A DNA stretch of 15,161 bases from UBA9630 sp043725085 (GCA_043725085.1 JAYSLY010000037.1:1-15161), one strand, 5' to 3'; shown: positions 7,901 through 13,314, counted from the stretch's first letter. Program-made: numbers and translations. The notes: a model not told the origin generated them from the letters alone.

Positions 7901-9181
7901 TTGGAAGATCTTGATCCGGAAACGCTCACCGATTGTCCTGACACAAGCTATGTCAATATTGCCAACAGAAAATGCGGAACATTGATGATGTTTGTCAATT
8001 TGACGGATTTTTCCGGCGTGTCAGTGAAAAATTTGATAGATGAAGCGACTGGCAAAGGAATGACGATTGATGCCGGCGATGCGCTTCCAACTGTATTGCA
8101 AAATCAACTGCCGGATTCCTCAGGTGTCACGCCGGCCATTTCAGCTGATGTTATTGAAGCAGGAAAGATTCTTGATTTTCTGAATAAATCTAAGGAAAAC
8201 AGCGATAGGGATAAATTGGAGCTTAACTCAGAAATGTTTGCTGGTAAAATTACGGCATCAGGACAAATCGTTAGTCCACTTATTGTGACAGATACCTTGA
8301 TCGCCAAACACATTAAAGCCGATTCGATTGAAGGGTTGGAGTTTATTCAAACAAGCGTAGAAAATGCTTCAACTGATGCACAATTGGCAACGACGCAAAC
8401 AGCTAATCTTGGCAAAGAAGTTGCTGATTTGAAAACCCAACTTCTTGCGATGTCGGCGCCAAAAACCAATGAAACGGCGTCGGGAATATTTAAGGATTTG
8501 GAAGTGCAAGGCGGATTGAAAGTGGTGGTACCGGTGGAATTTCAAGGACCGGCAATTTTCAAAGCAATTGCTGAGTTTGTGGATAAAGTGGTTTTCCAAA
8601 ATGCGGTGGACTTTCAGGGACAGGTGACATTCAATAGCGATACAGCCGGATATGCAGTGATTGGCAAGAATCAAAAGAGTGTTGCGGTAGTGTTTGAAAA
8701 TGAATATGCGACTTCTCCGATCGTAAATACCAGTCTCTCCATTCAAAATATCAAAGACAATGAATTGCGCAACGCGACAGAAGATTTGATTTTGAATTCA
8801 GATGTGAAATATCTTATTTCTAATGTTACGACTAAAGGTTTTGAAATCAAGATCAATAGCGCCAATGATTGGGATATTCCTTTTGCCTGGCAAGCAGTGG
8901 CAGTCAAAGATGTGAAGACTTCGACAAATGAAGCATCGGCATATTCTGCTTCAAGCGCAGAAAGTTCAAGTAGGGCCGCCGCTCCAGCCGTTCCGGTGCC
9001 GACACAAGGCAGTTCAACGAGAGTAAGCACCGAAGCGACAGTTTCAAAGCAAGCCCCTGCTGTGCCAGATGCAACTGTGCCTGCTAATGCAATCACGGCT
9101 ACAAATGAGCCAATAATTTCGCCGACAATTGCTGCGCCCGTGCCAACAAATTCCGAGGCGACCAAAAACATTAACAATTGA
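1931..9181 (+). CDS. Giant modular secreted surface protein (CPR type)
   Basis: A 2,416-residue protein with a signal peptide (residues 1-39, cleavage after AIA). Residues 42-165 form the N-terminal domain common in CPR surface proteins (INFQGKVVN, MTPLVQFTASPYAMNAD). Residues 165-480 carry tail-fibre-like 'IGVGTSTPSAYLDI' and 'IGIGTSSPSASLAI' segments and 'PNDGDLWYDGSNLYFRN'. Seven kelch-like repeats span 488-811, a beta-rich domain 812-950, and an Fn3-like YRT module 972-1082. Six more repeats span 1138-1461, two YRT modules 1469-1577 and 1586-1692, a seventh repeat 1695-1732, and a second beta-rich domain 1734-1850. Next are a peptidase-G2-like domain (1884-2025: DLAENY, ALIGRVPVKI, GDTLTSS), a coiled coil (about 2072-2180), stacked 'VDFQGQVTF' strands, a C-terminal sandwich and an A/P/S/T-rich tail. 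No catalytic site or wall anchor is evident. The architecture suggests an oligomeric surface fibre for adhesion. No Shine-Dalgarno sequence precedes the ATG. Confidence 0.9.
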   Translation: MLAKNKNKNINKLQKRFLSACFCFFVFTTVIFSTKVAIAGVGINKQINFQGKVVNTAGINVTNDSYTFLFCIYNTASPATTCTTGANNDAIWRESKSITVTDGIFQTNLGDTNTTLGSLDFNNDQIFLGVNFNSNGQMTPLVQFTASPYAMNADNLDGKDWTAPGTIGSLTPNTAAFTTLNSSGNTQLASTVGSTLNLGNATGAGTINSGGTSAWTNTAGNLTISTATSGTLALTSAGALNFSAGAASNVTLANIVNAWNYDSNTLSIDALNNRIGVGTSTPSAYLDIRASDTGAASLQINAGTAPTSPNDGDLWYDGSNLYFRNNTTNKNLLASGGADNLGNHIMTQNLQTGSYWISGDGGNEGLFVDGSGNIGIGTSSPSASLAIADNSSAPTVYANDTGGGNLIQLQKSGVDKFVVANNGGTTINGSDSSIVKQTAADFLATGSTIGTSLDNSNGALSIADTATGGIPNGGNGTITTGGQTTSAAIGAGAFSITRADGKYLVVRGGGNGLDVFDSVANTFTAAPTGQVLNSAAGAGAVALPRPGGRYRVLHGGGVASTSLIDPMLVAPVGANIVSNGNKGAGTVTYLRPNGRFLITNTAAVTTDLYDPVADTFTAGPSGSGGNWVAGTIILPRTDGQALVVVGNSSNTQLYDPNAGAVTGGSPIGAFTVGPAIDGNQTAGTCAINANGSVAFRRQDGKYVILSKVTTWAVYDPVANTMICNASGGPATAIGDGGHAIPLQNGKFLVIVGGGSQKAYIYNPTDNSFTDYGGTPLTAVTTGAHSIMRHDGKWQIIVGGGQATNVYDTALPMSDTNTKYTSEDIYNTSINPNATFWWRAQMESVYAAARNATTNTAYSTIQFFVQTAHSSDSTKAGCATPLNAATLNEIRNSGDLIDASTDSNCIRLTAQFNRPLPKKLYDERNVWVGNGMASTRYNYVTPRLYSIKIDNSAVLRRSNFDFTQPNSNNPTNGAIPVPLTSTLNATGGACTSGTHTWYVTFVTNGVESQLGTPSTPAINCNADGNDSVSLSAIPVGPSGTSARKIYRTPAGNSPDPLLLYTIGDNFTTTYTDISADTSLGAPYALVDSSGPVSTRSETKVETVNGSLVLPYGRIQPTMQNGTSGYYMGAYSNAHPQLTNAAGAGTTVIVRDDKQFLIIEPGGNFADLYDPATETFINQSGAGNVPTTTNAAGVGTGAFSLKRPDGTFLVYLGNLATTTSCTTASTATDIYNPNAPSGSRFVNGPCLTAATGAGVGALAILNNDGTYTIVHGNGIQTTSIYNPITNTMIIGPGTTQNISCGSWAIPMALPNNNQYKIKIGAAPGAAANGTTLNYDANSKVFSAGTAFTTNVTGCGSLAFQRQDGYWIVTGGESSAAQQLTTSLINPQTGMQTVGTPMVTNGTGRGSFVIPRADGTFLVVLGNFAAAGTLNNTQIYYPTGGAAANIMGVPAGTWSATPFGPAFGPSAAAAAPTGALAVSTNLGIGNYYYRYTNVINGIESLPSTVSAVVTTTSGNQAVTLTLAVAPTGTTTRRVYRTVVGGTATSIEYFVGQVDGTGTSFSDTIADATIVANPAIPYAIAPATAATISSIGANGSVDIGVHTYKYTFLTNGVESLPAAVSATATTSAGNQTVNVAGIIGGPTGTTERRVYRTIASSTGLIGSYRLVGIVSGNATPTFTDTYADSTLGSIIPGGAITSAYTGPSDGAVSFQRPDGKWVAINGGSTPSNLVGIYDAGWYSEGQYLSEMMQVPTLVANSTLEWQKTADPYARFEARTATSQAALQTAAFKGVDSPGNSINNSGGETWAQVAINFRRDFPTFCGNQTGVYNSGAGMTFCNRTISLPTVTQYQITNGQDLLSLQTNSYNVLRVTSNGGIYSSQQGGFFAGGADLAENYTSTQTLEKGEVVKIDPNNTQGVVRSQMPYEKDILGVVSTEPGLVTGAYTKDGYPIALIGRVPVKISTENGMVKAGDTLTSSTISGYAMKASVSGRVIGKALEDLDPETLTDCPDTSYVNIANRKCGTLMMFVNLTDFSGVSVKNLIDEATGKGMTIDAGDALPTVLQNQLPDSSGVTPAISADVIEAGKILDFLNKSKENSDRDKLELNSEMFAGKITASGQIVSPLIVTDTLIAKHIKADSIEGLEFIQTSVENASTDAQLATTQTANLGKEVADLKTQLLAMSAPKTNETASGIFKDLEVQGGLKVVVPVEFQGPAIFKAIAEFVDKVVFQNAVDFQGQVTFNSDTAGYAVIGKNQKSVAVVFENEYATSPIVNTSLSIQNIKDNELRNATEDLILNSDVKYLISNVTTKGFEIKINSANDWDIPFAWQAVAVKDVKTSTNEASAYSASSAESSSRAAAPAVPVPTQGSSTRVSTEATVSKQAPAVPDATVPANAITATNEPIISPTIAAPVPTNSEATKNINN
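3393..4362 (+). repeat. Propeller A: seven kelch-like repeats inside the giant protein
   Basis: Seven protein repeats of about 45-50 residues follow the pattern G(A)G-x-hydrophobic-x-R-x-DGK-hydrophobic-VxGG...x-(I/V)YDP...NTF. Examples are 'GAFSITRADGKYLVVRGGG' and 'SIMRHDGKWQIIVGGG'. Seven is the usual blade count of a closed beta-propeller, so this segment may fold as one unit. The DNA copies are diverged, so the repeats are old. Confidence 0.7.
4843..5178 (+). repeat. YRT module copy 1 (Fn3-like)
   Basis: An approximately 110-residue module with 'WYVTFVTNGVESQLG', then 'GPSGTSARKIYRT' (YRT at residues 1045-1047) and 'TTYTDISADTSLGAPY'. It matches copies 2 and 3 in order and spacing. This copy alone has a cysteine pair (GACTSG and INCNADG), which could form a disulfide. 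It follows the first beta-rich domain. Confidence 0.7.
5342..6312 (+). repeat. Propeller B: six kelch-like repeats (seventh at 7014-7125)
   Basis: Six repeats of the same type as propeller A, for example 'GAFSLKRPDGTFLVYLGN' and 'GSFVIPRADGTFLVVLGN'. After the sixth, two YRT modules intervene before the seventh repeat (GAVSFQRPDGKWVAINGG, encoded at 7014-7125). Together they again give seven repeats, which suggests a second seven-bladed propeller with an insertion between blades 6 and 7. Confidence 0.65.
6337..6660 (+). repeat. YRT module copy 2 (Fn3-like)
   Basis: Contains 'YYYRYTNVINGIESLPS', 'GNQAVTLTL', 'APTGTTTRRVYRT' (YRT at residues 1532-1534) and 'TSFSDTIADATI'. It is directly followed by copy 3, and the pair interrupts propeller B. 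Confidence 0.7.
6685..7005 (+). repeat. YRT module copy 3 (Fn3-like)
   Basis: Contains 'YKYTFLTNGVESLPA', 'GNQTVNVAG', 'GPTGTTERRVYRT' (YRT at residues 1647-1649) and 'PTFTDTYADSTLG'. It is closer to copy 2 than to copy 1 by eye, which is consistent with a local duplication after the module entered the gene. Confidence 0.7.
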
Positions 9182-9199
9182 TAGGAAGTTTAATAATAG

Positions 9200-9240
9200 A
9201 AAACTTAAAAAGATCGTCGGAAGCGGTCTTTTTAAGTTTT
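9200..9240 (+). terminator. Intrinsic terminator after the giant gene
   Basis: AAAACTTAAAAAGA (9200-9213) pairs perfectly with TCTTTTTAAGTTTT (9227-9240). Three further pairs close a TCGGAAG loop. The lower stem supplies both the A-tract and the T-tract. It lies 19 bases after the stop codon of the giant gene. Confidence 0.8.
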
Positions 9241-9266
9241 GCGGATGAGTGTTTCTATGATATAAT
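9239..9266 (+). promoter_or_regulatory. Promoter of the serine hydrolase gene, extended -10
   Basis: TATAAT at 9261-9266 is preceded by TGA (extended -10). A weak -35 TTGCGG lies at 9239-9244 with a 16-base spacer, touching the end of the preceding terminator. The transcript should start near 9273. A small hairpin (GAATAA/TTATTC, 9285-9300) follows in the leader. Confidence 0.65.
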
Positions 9267-9308
9267 CAAAATATTAACAAGACTGAATAAAACTTTATTC
9301 TCAAGGCA

Positions 9309-10268
9309 CTGAAAAAAGTTATTCTTCCTTTTCTCACCCTAATTTTAGGCGGGCTTTTGGCGTGGATTTTTTTCTGTCCTGCGAGTCAAATTAAAAAGAC
9401 ATGCTCGGGAGACTATCCGTTTATAAGCAGCGAGATTGATTGCGGCAGTGTCTATGATGTTTCCGGACAAATTGAGTCATTGCACGGTAGTGTTCAAAAA
9501 ATCGTGGATGATGAAAAAAATCAAGGTCACATCATAAGGGCGTCGGTGTTCTATCGTGATCTAAACACTAGACGTTGGTTTGGCGTCAATGATTTGGACA
9601 AACACTATCCGGCCAGTCTCATAAAGCTGCCCGTGGCGATTATGTATTATAAATTAGCCGAGCTTGATCCTGGGATATTTGACAGGGAGATGCAAATCCC
9701 GGCTGATATGGGCGACAATTCCGATCAGCACTATCCGCCAAAAGATCCGCTTGAACCGGGAAAATCCTATCCTGTTCGAGAACTAATTAGTCGCATGCTG
9801 AAATATTCTGACAATGCGCCATTTTCAACCTTAAGTGACAATGCGGGAAAAGTGCTGCGGGATAAGATATTTAGTGATATGGGAATCTATGAACCGCCGG
9901 CAGGGGAAGGCGAGGGCGCTTGGAATGTGAATGCACGTGATTATGCGAACATTTTCCGCATGCTCTATAATGCGTCCTATGTGAACATTAATTCTGCCAA
10001 TGAAATACTCTCAATTCTTGCGCAGTCGACCTTTACGCAAGGAATCGTGGCCGGTGTTCCGAAGGATGTGAAGGTGGCGCATAAATTCGGAGAGGCGGCG
10101 GGAGTTGATGGAAACGGTAATGTCCAGTCGCTTTCTTTGCATGATTGCGGCATTGTCTATAAAAAAGACAACCCTTACATTTTGTGTATTATGACTGAAG
10201 GCAGTGATTATCCGGTGCTGGAAAAAACAATCCAACGAATTTCCAAAGAAGCCTATGACGCCCTGTGA
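9309..10268 (+). CDS. Membrane-anchored serine hydrolase, class A beta-lactamase fold
   Basis: The active-site serine motif is SLIK (residues 103-106, in 'HYPASLIKLPVAIMYYK'), the second motif is YSDN (S167-D168-N169), and the third is K259-F260-G261 in 'KVAHKFGEAAG'. This order is that of class A beta-lactamases and related DD-peptidase-like hydrolases, so the substrate may be peptidoglycan peptides or a beta-lactam. The KTG/KSG threonine or serine is replaced by phenylalanine, and I see no clear Glu166 motif, so true beta-lactamase activity is doubtful. The frame has no ATG at its start. I chose CTG at 9309 because it yields 'MKKVILPFLTLIL', a good membrane or signal segment, 319 residues in all. 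A TTG at 9357 would cut that segment. Neighbouring LytR_C and Mur ligase genes support a cell-wall role. Confidence 0.8.
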   Translation: MKKVILPFLTLILGGLLAWIFFCPASQIKKTCSGDYPFISSEIDCGSVYDVSGQIESLHGSVQKIVDDEKNQGHIIRASVFYRDLNTRRWFGVNDLDKHYPASLIKLPVAIMYYKLAELDPGIFDREMQIPADMGDNSDQHYPPKDPLEPGKSYPVRELISRMLKYSDNAPFSTLSDNAGKVLRDKIFSDMGIYEPPAGEGEGAWNVNARDYANIFRMLYNASYVNINSANEILSILAQSTFTQGIVAGVPKDVKVAHKFGEAAGVDGNGNVQSLSLHDCGIVYKKDNPYILCIMTEGSDYPVLEKTIQRISKEAYDAL

Positions 10269-10280
10269 TGTTTTTTTGAT

Positions 10281-10309
10281 TTGAGATTTTTTAGTTTTTT
10301 TGCTAAAAT
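10281..10309 (+). promoter_or_regulatory. Promoter of the LytR_C gene, extended -10
   Basis: TTGAGA at 10281-10286, a 17-base spacer and TAAAAT at 10304-10309 preceded by TGC. Transcription should start near 10316, about 43 bases before the ATG. Confidence 0.7.
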
Positions 10310-10330
10310 AAAAAATATAAAAATAAAAAT

Positions 10331-10347
10331 CCGTCAATAATTGGCGG
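10331..10347 (+). promoter_or_regulatory. Leader hairpin next to the start of the LytR_C gene
   Basis: CCGTCAA (10331-10337) pairs with TTGGCGG (10341-10347) with one G-T pair. The 3' arm runs into GCGGGA, the only Shine-Dalgarno-like stretch, 10 bases before the ATG at 10359. The lemA leader has a similar layout. Confidence 0.4.
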
Positions 10348-10358
10348 GAATAAAAAAT

Positions 10359-11228
10359 ATGCCAAACGACGTGGAAGAATTTTTCAAAACCCCCCAAAAA
10401 ACACGCAGCAGAAAAAAAGTGGTTGAAGAAAAAAAACTTGTGGAAGCAGAAATTGAAAAATCCAACAATTTGATCAAAAAAGCAGTTTATTTTTTCATAA
10501 TCTTGATTCTTCTCGGTCTTATCGGAACAAGCGTCTATTTCTATCGTCAATATCGAAAGGCCGTAGCCAGTCCTAGCGCGGCGGCGCAAGATGAAATCAA
10601 AGCAATCACTGACAAAATCGGCAGTTTTATGGAACTTCCCCTCGACACGCCAACATTGGCTACCGTTCTTGATAAGGAAAAGCTTCAGGGCCAGGCGTTT
10701 TTTGCCAATGCGCAAAATGGAGACAAAGTGCTTATCTATTCCAAGACGCAAAAAGCCATTCTTTGGCGACCAACAACAGCAAAAGTAATCGAAGTGGCTT
10801 CGCTCTCAATGGGTTCACAAGATGCTAATATTGCAAATACGCAAAATCAAAAAACGCCGGAGCAGGCAACTTCTGCCAATCAAGATTCGGCGACTGCGCA
10901 AACACAAAAACAAACCGAGGTTGCCGCACCGGACAAGCAAACATCAACTCAGACAGAAAAAGTGAATGTGGCGATCTATAATGGCACAAACACCAAAGGA
11001 TTGGCAGCAACTTTGGCGGAAAAAATTTCAGCAGTGGGAAATATCCAGGTGATTAAAAAAGCCAACGCGACAGGAACATATGTCAACACAACAGTCATTG
11101 ATTTGTCCGGAAAAAATTTGCAAAAAGCGCAAGAAATTGCCGATACTGTTTCGGGCGAAGTAGGAGATTTGCCTTCCGGTGAGACCAGGCCGGATGCGGA
11201 TATTTTAGTGATTGGCGGAGGGAAATAG
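10359..11228 (+). CDS. Membrane-anchored protein with C-terminal LytR_C domain
   Basis: The 289-residue product starts at ATG 10359. A TTG at 10341 would lie inside the leader hairpin, so I rejected it. Residues 1-40 are charged and cytoplasmic (MPNDVEEFFKTPQKTRSRKK, then an E/K-rich helix), and 41-62 are one membrane helix. Residues 82-147 form a domain I know from CPR proteins ('DTPTLATVLDKEKL', 'QAFFANAQNGDKVLIY', 'KAILWRP'). A Q/T/A-rich linker spans 150-200, and residues 201-288 match LytR_C ('VNVAIYNGTNTKGLAATLAEKI', ending 'ADILVIGGG'). LytR_C usually follows the LytR-CpsA-Psr phosphotransferase domain, which is absent here. The protein may therefore bind the wall or another envelope protein rather than act as an enzyme. 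It sits between a serine hydrolase and a Mur ligase. The function is inferred from context. Confidence 0.85.
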   Translation: MPNDVEEFFKTPQKTRSRKKVVEEKKLVEAEIEKSNNLIKKAVYFFIILILLGLIGTSVYFYRQYRKAVASPSAAAQDEIKAITDKIGSFMELPLDTPTLATVLDKEKLQGQAFFANAQNGDKVLIYSKTQKAILWRPTTAKVIEVASLSMGSQDANIANTQNQKTPEQATSANQDSATAQTQKQTEVAAPDKQTSTQTEKVNVAIYNGTNTKGLAATLAEKISAVGNIQVIKKANATGTYVNTTVIDLSGKNLQKAQEIADTVSGEVGDLPSGETRPDADILVIGGGK

Positions 11229-11251
11229 AGAAAAGTTTTTTGATTATAGCG

Positions 11252-11275
11252 AGCTGGCTTGAAGCCGGCTTTTTT
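11252..11275 (+). terminator. Intrinsic terminator after the LytR_C gene
   Basis: AGCTGGC (11252-11258) pairs with GCCGGCT (11264-11270), including one G-T pair, around a TTGAA loop. Six T follow (11270-11275). It lies 23 bases after the stop codon, and the next -35 element begins two bases later. Confidence 0.8.
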
Positions 11276-11276
11276 C

Positions 11277-11306
11277 TTGCCTAACTAGGGGATTAGCTGG
11301 TAGAAT
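11277..11306 (+). promoter_or_regulatory. Promoter of the Mur ligase gene, extended -10
   Basis: TTGCCT at 11277-11282, an 18-base spacer and TAGAAT at 11301-11306 preceded by TGG. The transcript would start near 11313, leaving a leader of only about 12 bases and no Shine-Dalgarno sequence, so translation may be nearly leaderless. Confidence 0.55.
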
Positions 11307-11324
11307 TAGGCTAGTCGAAACATT

Positions 11325-12719
11325 ATGTCAATCAAAAAATTATTTCCTCAAAAACTTAAAAACGCATATCATTTAGCGCAAGCGATTGCGGCGAATGTTT
11401 GGTATGCCATACTCGCAATACTACGCATAGCGTTGCAGGCGGGGCCATCGCGAAAGATTAAGATAATCGGCATTACAGGTACTAATGGTAAGACTACCAC
11501 ATGCCAGATGGTTTTTAGGATATTGGAAGAATCGGGGAGGAAAGTGGCAATGGCTTCGACGATCAATTTTAAGCTGGGGGACGCAGAATGGGTGAATAAG
11601 ACGAAGTTTACCACTGTTTCCGCTTTTGGAGTGCAAAAGTTTATCGCCAAAGCCGTCAAAGAAGGTTGTGAATATTTGGTACTCGAGACGTCTTCACATT
11701 CCTTGGACCAGTATCGTGTTTGGGGGATTAGGTATGACACGGCCGTTATCACCAATGTGACGCGTGAACATTTGGATTATCACAAAACGATGGAACAGTA
11801 TCGCCGAGCAAAATTAAAACTGTTTCAAAACGTGAAAACGGCGATAGTGAATTTGGATATGGAAAGGCCGGAAGAATTCCTAAGTTGCAATGCGGAGAAT
11901 GTTTATGGATACACGACCAAGAAACAAGAAACAAGAAACAAGAAACAAGAAACAGAAATTGTTCAAGCGGAAAACATAAAATTTGGGATTGATGGTTCGG
12001 AGTTTGAGATTGATAAAAATAAATTTAAACTAAACTTGCCTGGACTTTTTAATGTGGAAAATGCTTTGGCGGCGACGTGCGTGGGATATTCACTGGGAAT
12101 TGGCTTGGATGTGATGAGTGCGGCTCTTGGGAAAATTAAAAAAGTTCCTGGACGAATGGACGAGGTGGAAAATAATTTGGGGATAAAAATAATTATCGAC
12201 TATGCATTGACTCCCGATTCGATGGAAAAACTCGGAGAACTGATCGAGAGTATTAAAAAACCGGAAAACAAACTTATCTGGGTTTTCGGCTCCTGCGGTG
12301 ATCGCGATCGCGGAAAAAGGCCGATTATGGGCGAAATTGTGGCTAAATATGCCGATTTTGCAATTGTGACTAATGAAGATCCGTATGGTGAAGATCCGGT
12401 GCGGATTATTAATGAGGTGTTTTCTGGTGTGATTGGGAGAAAAATTGATAATGAGTTCCTAAATTTCAAATTTCAAATTTCAAATTTAAAATCAAGTTCA
12501 AATGATAAAATTTCTAATGCTAAAGAATGGAAAGAGGGAGAAAATTGTTGGCGCATATTAGACAGGCGAGAGGCGATCAGTGCTGCATTAAAAATTGCAA
12601 AAACCGGAGATATTATTCTCGTGACCGGCAAAGGCGCCGAGGAAACGATGATGATTGGGAAAAAGATGATTGCTTGGAATGATCAAAAAGTGATTGAAGA
12701 GGAACTGGGAAAAATCTAA
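11325..12719 (+). CDS. murE: MurE-like Mur ligase of the short CPR type
   Basis: MurE adds the third amino acid to UDP-MurNAc-L-Ala-D-Glu in the cytoplasm, using ATP. This 464-residue protein has the P-loop GTNGKTT (residues 52-58), the MurE-type 'ETSSHSLDQ' (121-129), 'NVTREHLDYH', 'LPGLFNVENALAA' and 'CGDRDRGKRPIMG'. The usual first domain, which binds the UDP-sugar, is missing. Only about 45 residues with a hydrophobic stretch (ANVWYAILAILRIAL) precede the ATPase domain. Three family motifs differ: DYAHTP reads DYALTP (from 292), GKGHE reads GKGAE (435-439), and the DNPR specificity motif reads NEDPYGEDP (350-358). The third amino acid therefore cannot be predicted. Two heptanucleotide repeats sit in frame, at residues 199-210 and about 379-388. 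Strong MurE family match; substrate uncertain. Confidence 0.85.
   Translation: MSIKKLFPQKLKNAYHLAQAIAANVWYAILAILRIALQAGPSRKIKIIGITGTNGKTTTCQMVFRILEESGRKVAMASTINFKLGDAEWVNKTKFTTVSAFGVQKFIAKAVKEGCEYLVLETSSHSLDQYRVWGIRYDTAVITNVTREHLDYHKTMEQYRRAKLKLFQNVKTAIVNLDMERPEEFLSCNAENVYGYTTKKQETRNKKQETEIVQAENIKFGIDGSEFEIDKNKFKLNLPGLFNVENALAATCVGYSLGIGLDVMSAALGKIKKVPGRMDEVENNLGIKIIIDYALTPDSMEKLGELIESIKKPENKLIWVFGSCGDRDRGKRPIMGEIVAKYADFAIVTNEDPYGEDPVRIINEVFSGVIGRKIDNEFLNFKFQISNLKSSSNDKISNAKEWKEGENCWRILDRREAISAALKIAKTGDIILVTGKGAEETMMIGKKMIAWNDQKVIEEELGKI
11919..11953 (+). repeat. Heptanucleotide repeat AAGAAAC x5 inside murE
   Basis: Five perfect tandem copies of AAGAAAC, encoding the heptapeptide cycle KKQETRN (residues 199-210) in a loop region of the central domain. 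Because 7 is not a multiple of 3, gain or loss of one copy would shift the frame; three copies (21 bases) preserve it. Confidence 0.95.
12461..12487 (+). repeat. Heptanucleotide repeat AAATTTC x3.9 inside murE
   Basis: Three perfect copies of AAATTTC plus a fourth lacking its last base, encoding part of 'NFKFQISNLK' (about residues 379-388). It lies between the NEDPYGEDP and DRREA segments, probably a surface loop of the C-terminal domain. A degraded copy follows near 12508. Confidence 0.95.
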
Positions 12720-12735
12720 AATATCAAAAGAAATC

Positions 12736-12765
12736 AAAAAAGAACCTGATAATGGTTCTTTTTTT
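12736..12765. terminator. Bidirectional intrinsic terminator between convergent genes
   Basis: AAAAAAGAACC (12736-12746) pairs perfectly with GGTTCTTTTTT (12754-12764) around TGATAAT. T-runs occur on both strands (T to 12765 on plus, the A-run on minus). It lies between the ends of murE (+) and the DUF212 gene (-) and can serve both. Confidence 0.85.
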
Positions 12766-12787
12766 GTAACGCATAATGTGAGTGGAA

Positions 12788-13240
12788 TTATTTCAAAACA
12801 GTCGCCAAAAAGTAGGTGATTAAAAAGCCCAAAATCGCACCGACAATCACTTCGCTTTTTCGGTGGCCAACCCTTTCCTTGAGGCGAGGAAAATCTTTTT
12901 CGCTGATCTTTAGTTGTTCGGTAATAAAATTGAGTCTTCGCCCTTGGTCGCCCATGTAGATGCGAAGCCTGAGGGCGTCATCAATAACAATGATGGCCAG
13001 AGCAATTGCAACAGTGAAGGCGCCGGAGTTCATGCCTGCATAATAGCCAACAGAGGTGATGAGCGAAGTCATAAAGCCGGTATGTGCGGAAGGCATGTGA
13101 CCATAGGTGGTTCCGTGTTCAACGGCATAGCCCCAATTGAAATTATGCTTGATATAGAAAACGAAAAATTTGATCAGCCAAATGATAAAGCCGACAGTGA
13201 CGGGCAGGATGACGATGTAATAATTTGTTAGGTTTGACAT
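12788..13240 (-). CDS. DUF212 / divergent PAP2 family membrane protein
   Basis: The 150-residue integral membrane protein has the three family signatures: GHMPSAH (47-53), 'IDDALRLR...GDQGRRLN' (86-104) and 'LKERVGHRKSEVIVGAILG' (120-138). Hydrophobic segments lie at about 8-30, 54-70, 72-88 and 128-147. The family is distantly related to PAP2 phosphatases, in which the PSxH and GHxxxE-like histidines suggest phosphoryl chemistry on a lipid-linked substrate. Its actual reaction is not established, and I do not assign one. Length is normal for bacterial members. The gene is convergent with murE and divergent from lemA. Its start ATG has no Shine-Dalgarno sequence. A TGC-extended TAAAAT lies upstream on its own strand. 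Confidence 0.88.
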   Translation of the reverse strand: MSNLTNYYIVILPVTVGFIIWLIKFFVFYIKHNFNWGYAVEHGTTYGHMPSAHTGFMTSLITSVGYYAGMNSGAFTVAIALAIIVIDDALRLRIYMGDQGRRLNFITEQLKISEKDFPRLKERVGHRKSEVIVGAILGFLITYFLATVLK

Positions 13241-13282
13241 ATGTTTTTCATTTATTTGATACAGTAGACTTGGACTTTGTTA

Positions 13283-13291
13283 ATTTTAGCA
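13283..13291 (-). promoter_or_regulatory. Extended -10 for the DUF212 gene
   Basis: On the minus strand, TGCTAAAAT (13291 to 13283) is the same nonamer as the -10 of the LytR_C promoter. No convincing -35 is seen. The start would be about 35-40 bases before the ATG. Confidence 0.5.
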
Positions 13292-13314
13292 TAGTTTTTG
13301 GTTTTTTGCATTTT

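Noticed and set aside
8743..9177. Open frame of 144 codons on the minus strand opposite the giant gene's C-terminus
   Set aside because: Low-complexity Val/Ala/Gly translation mirrors the A/P/S/T tail of the real protein.
9309..10268. Antibiotic-resistance beta-lactamase call
   Set aside because: The third motif is KFG and the Glu166 motif is not evident; only the fold-level assignment is supported.
10011..10751. Long minus-strand frame (246 codons) across the serine hydrolase and LytR_C genes
   Set aside because: It covers two well-supported plus-strand genes and their promoter; the translation is F/K-rich without family motifs.
11919..11953. Short tandem repeat considered as a CRISPR fragment
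   Set aside because: The unit is 7 bases with no spacers and lies in frame in murE.
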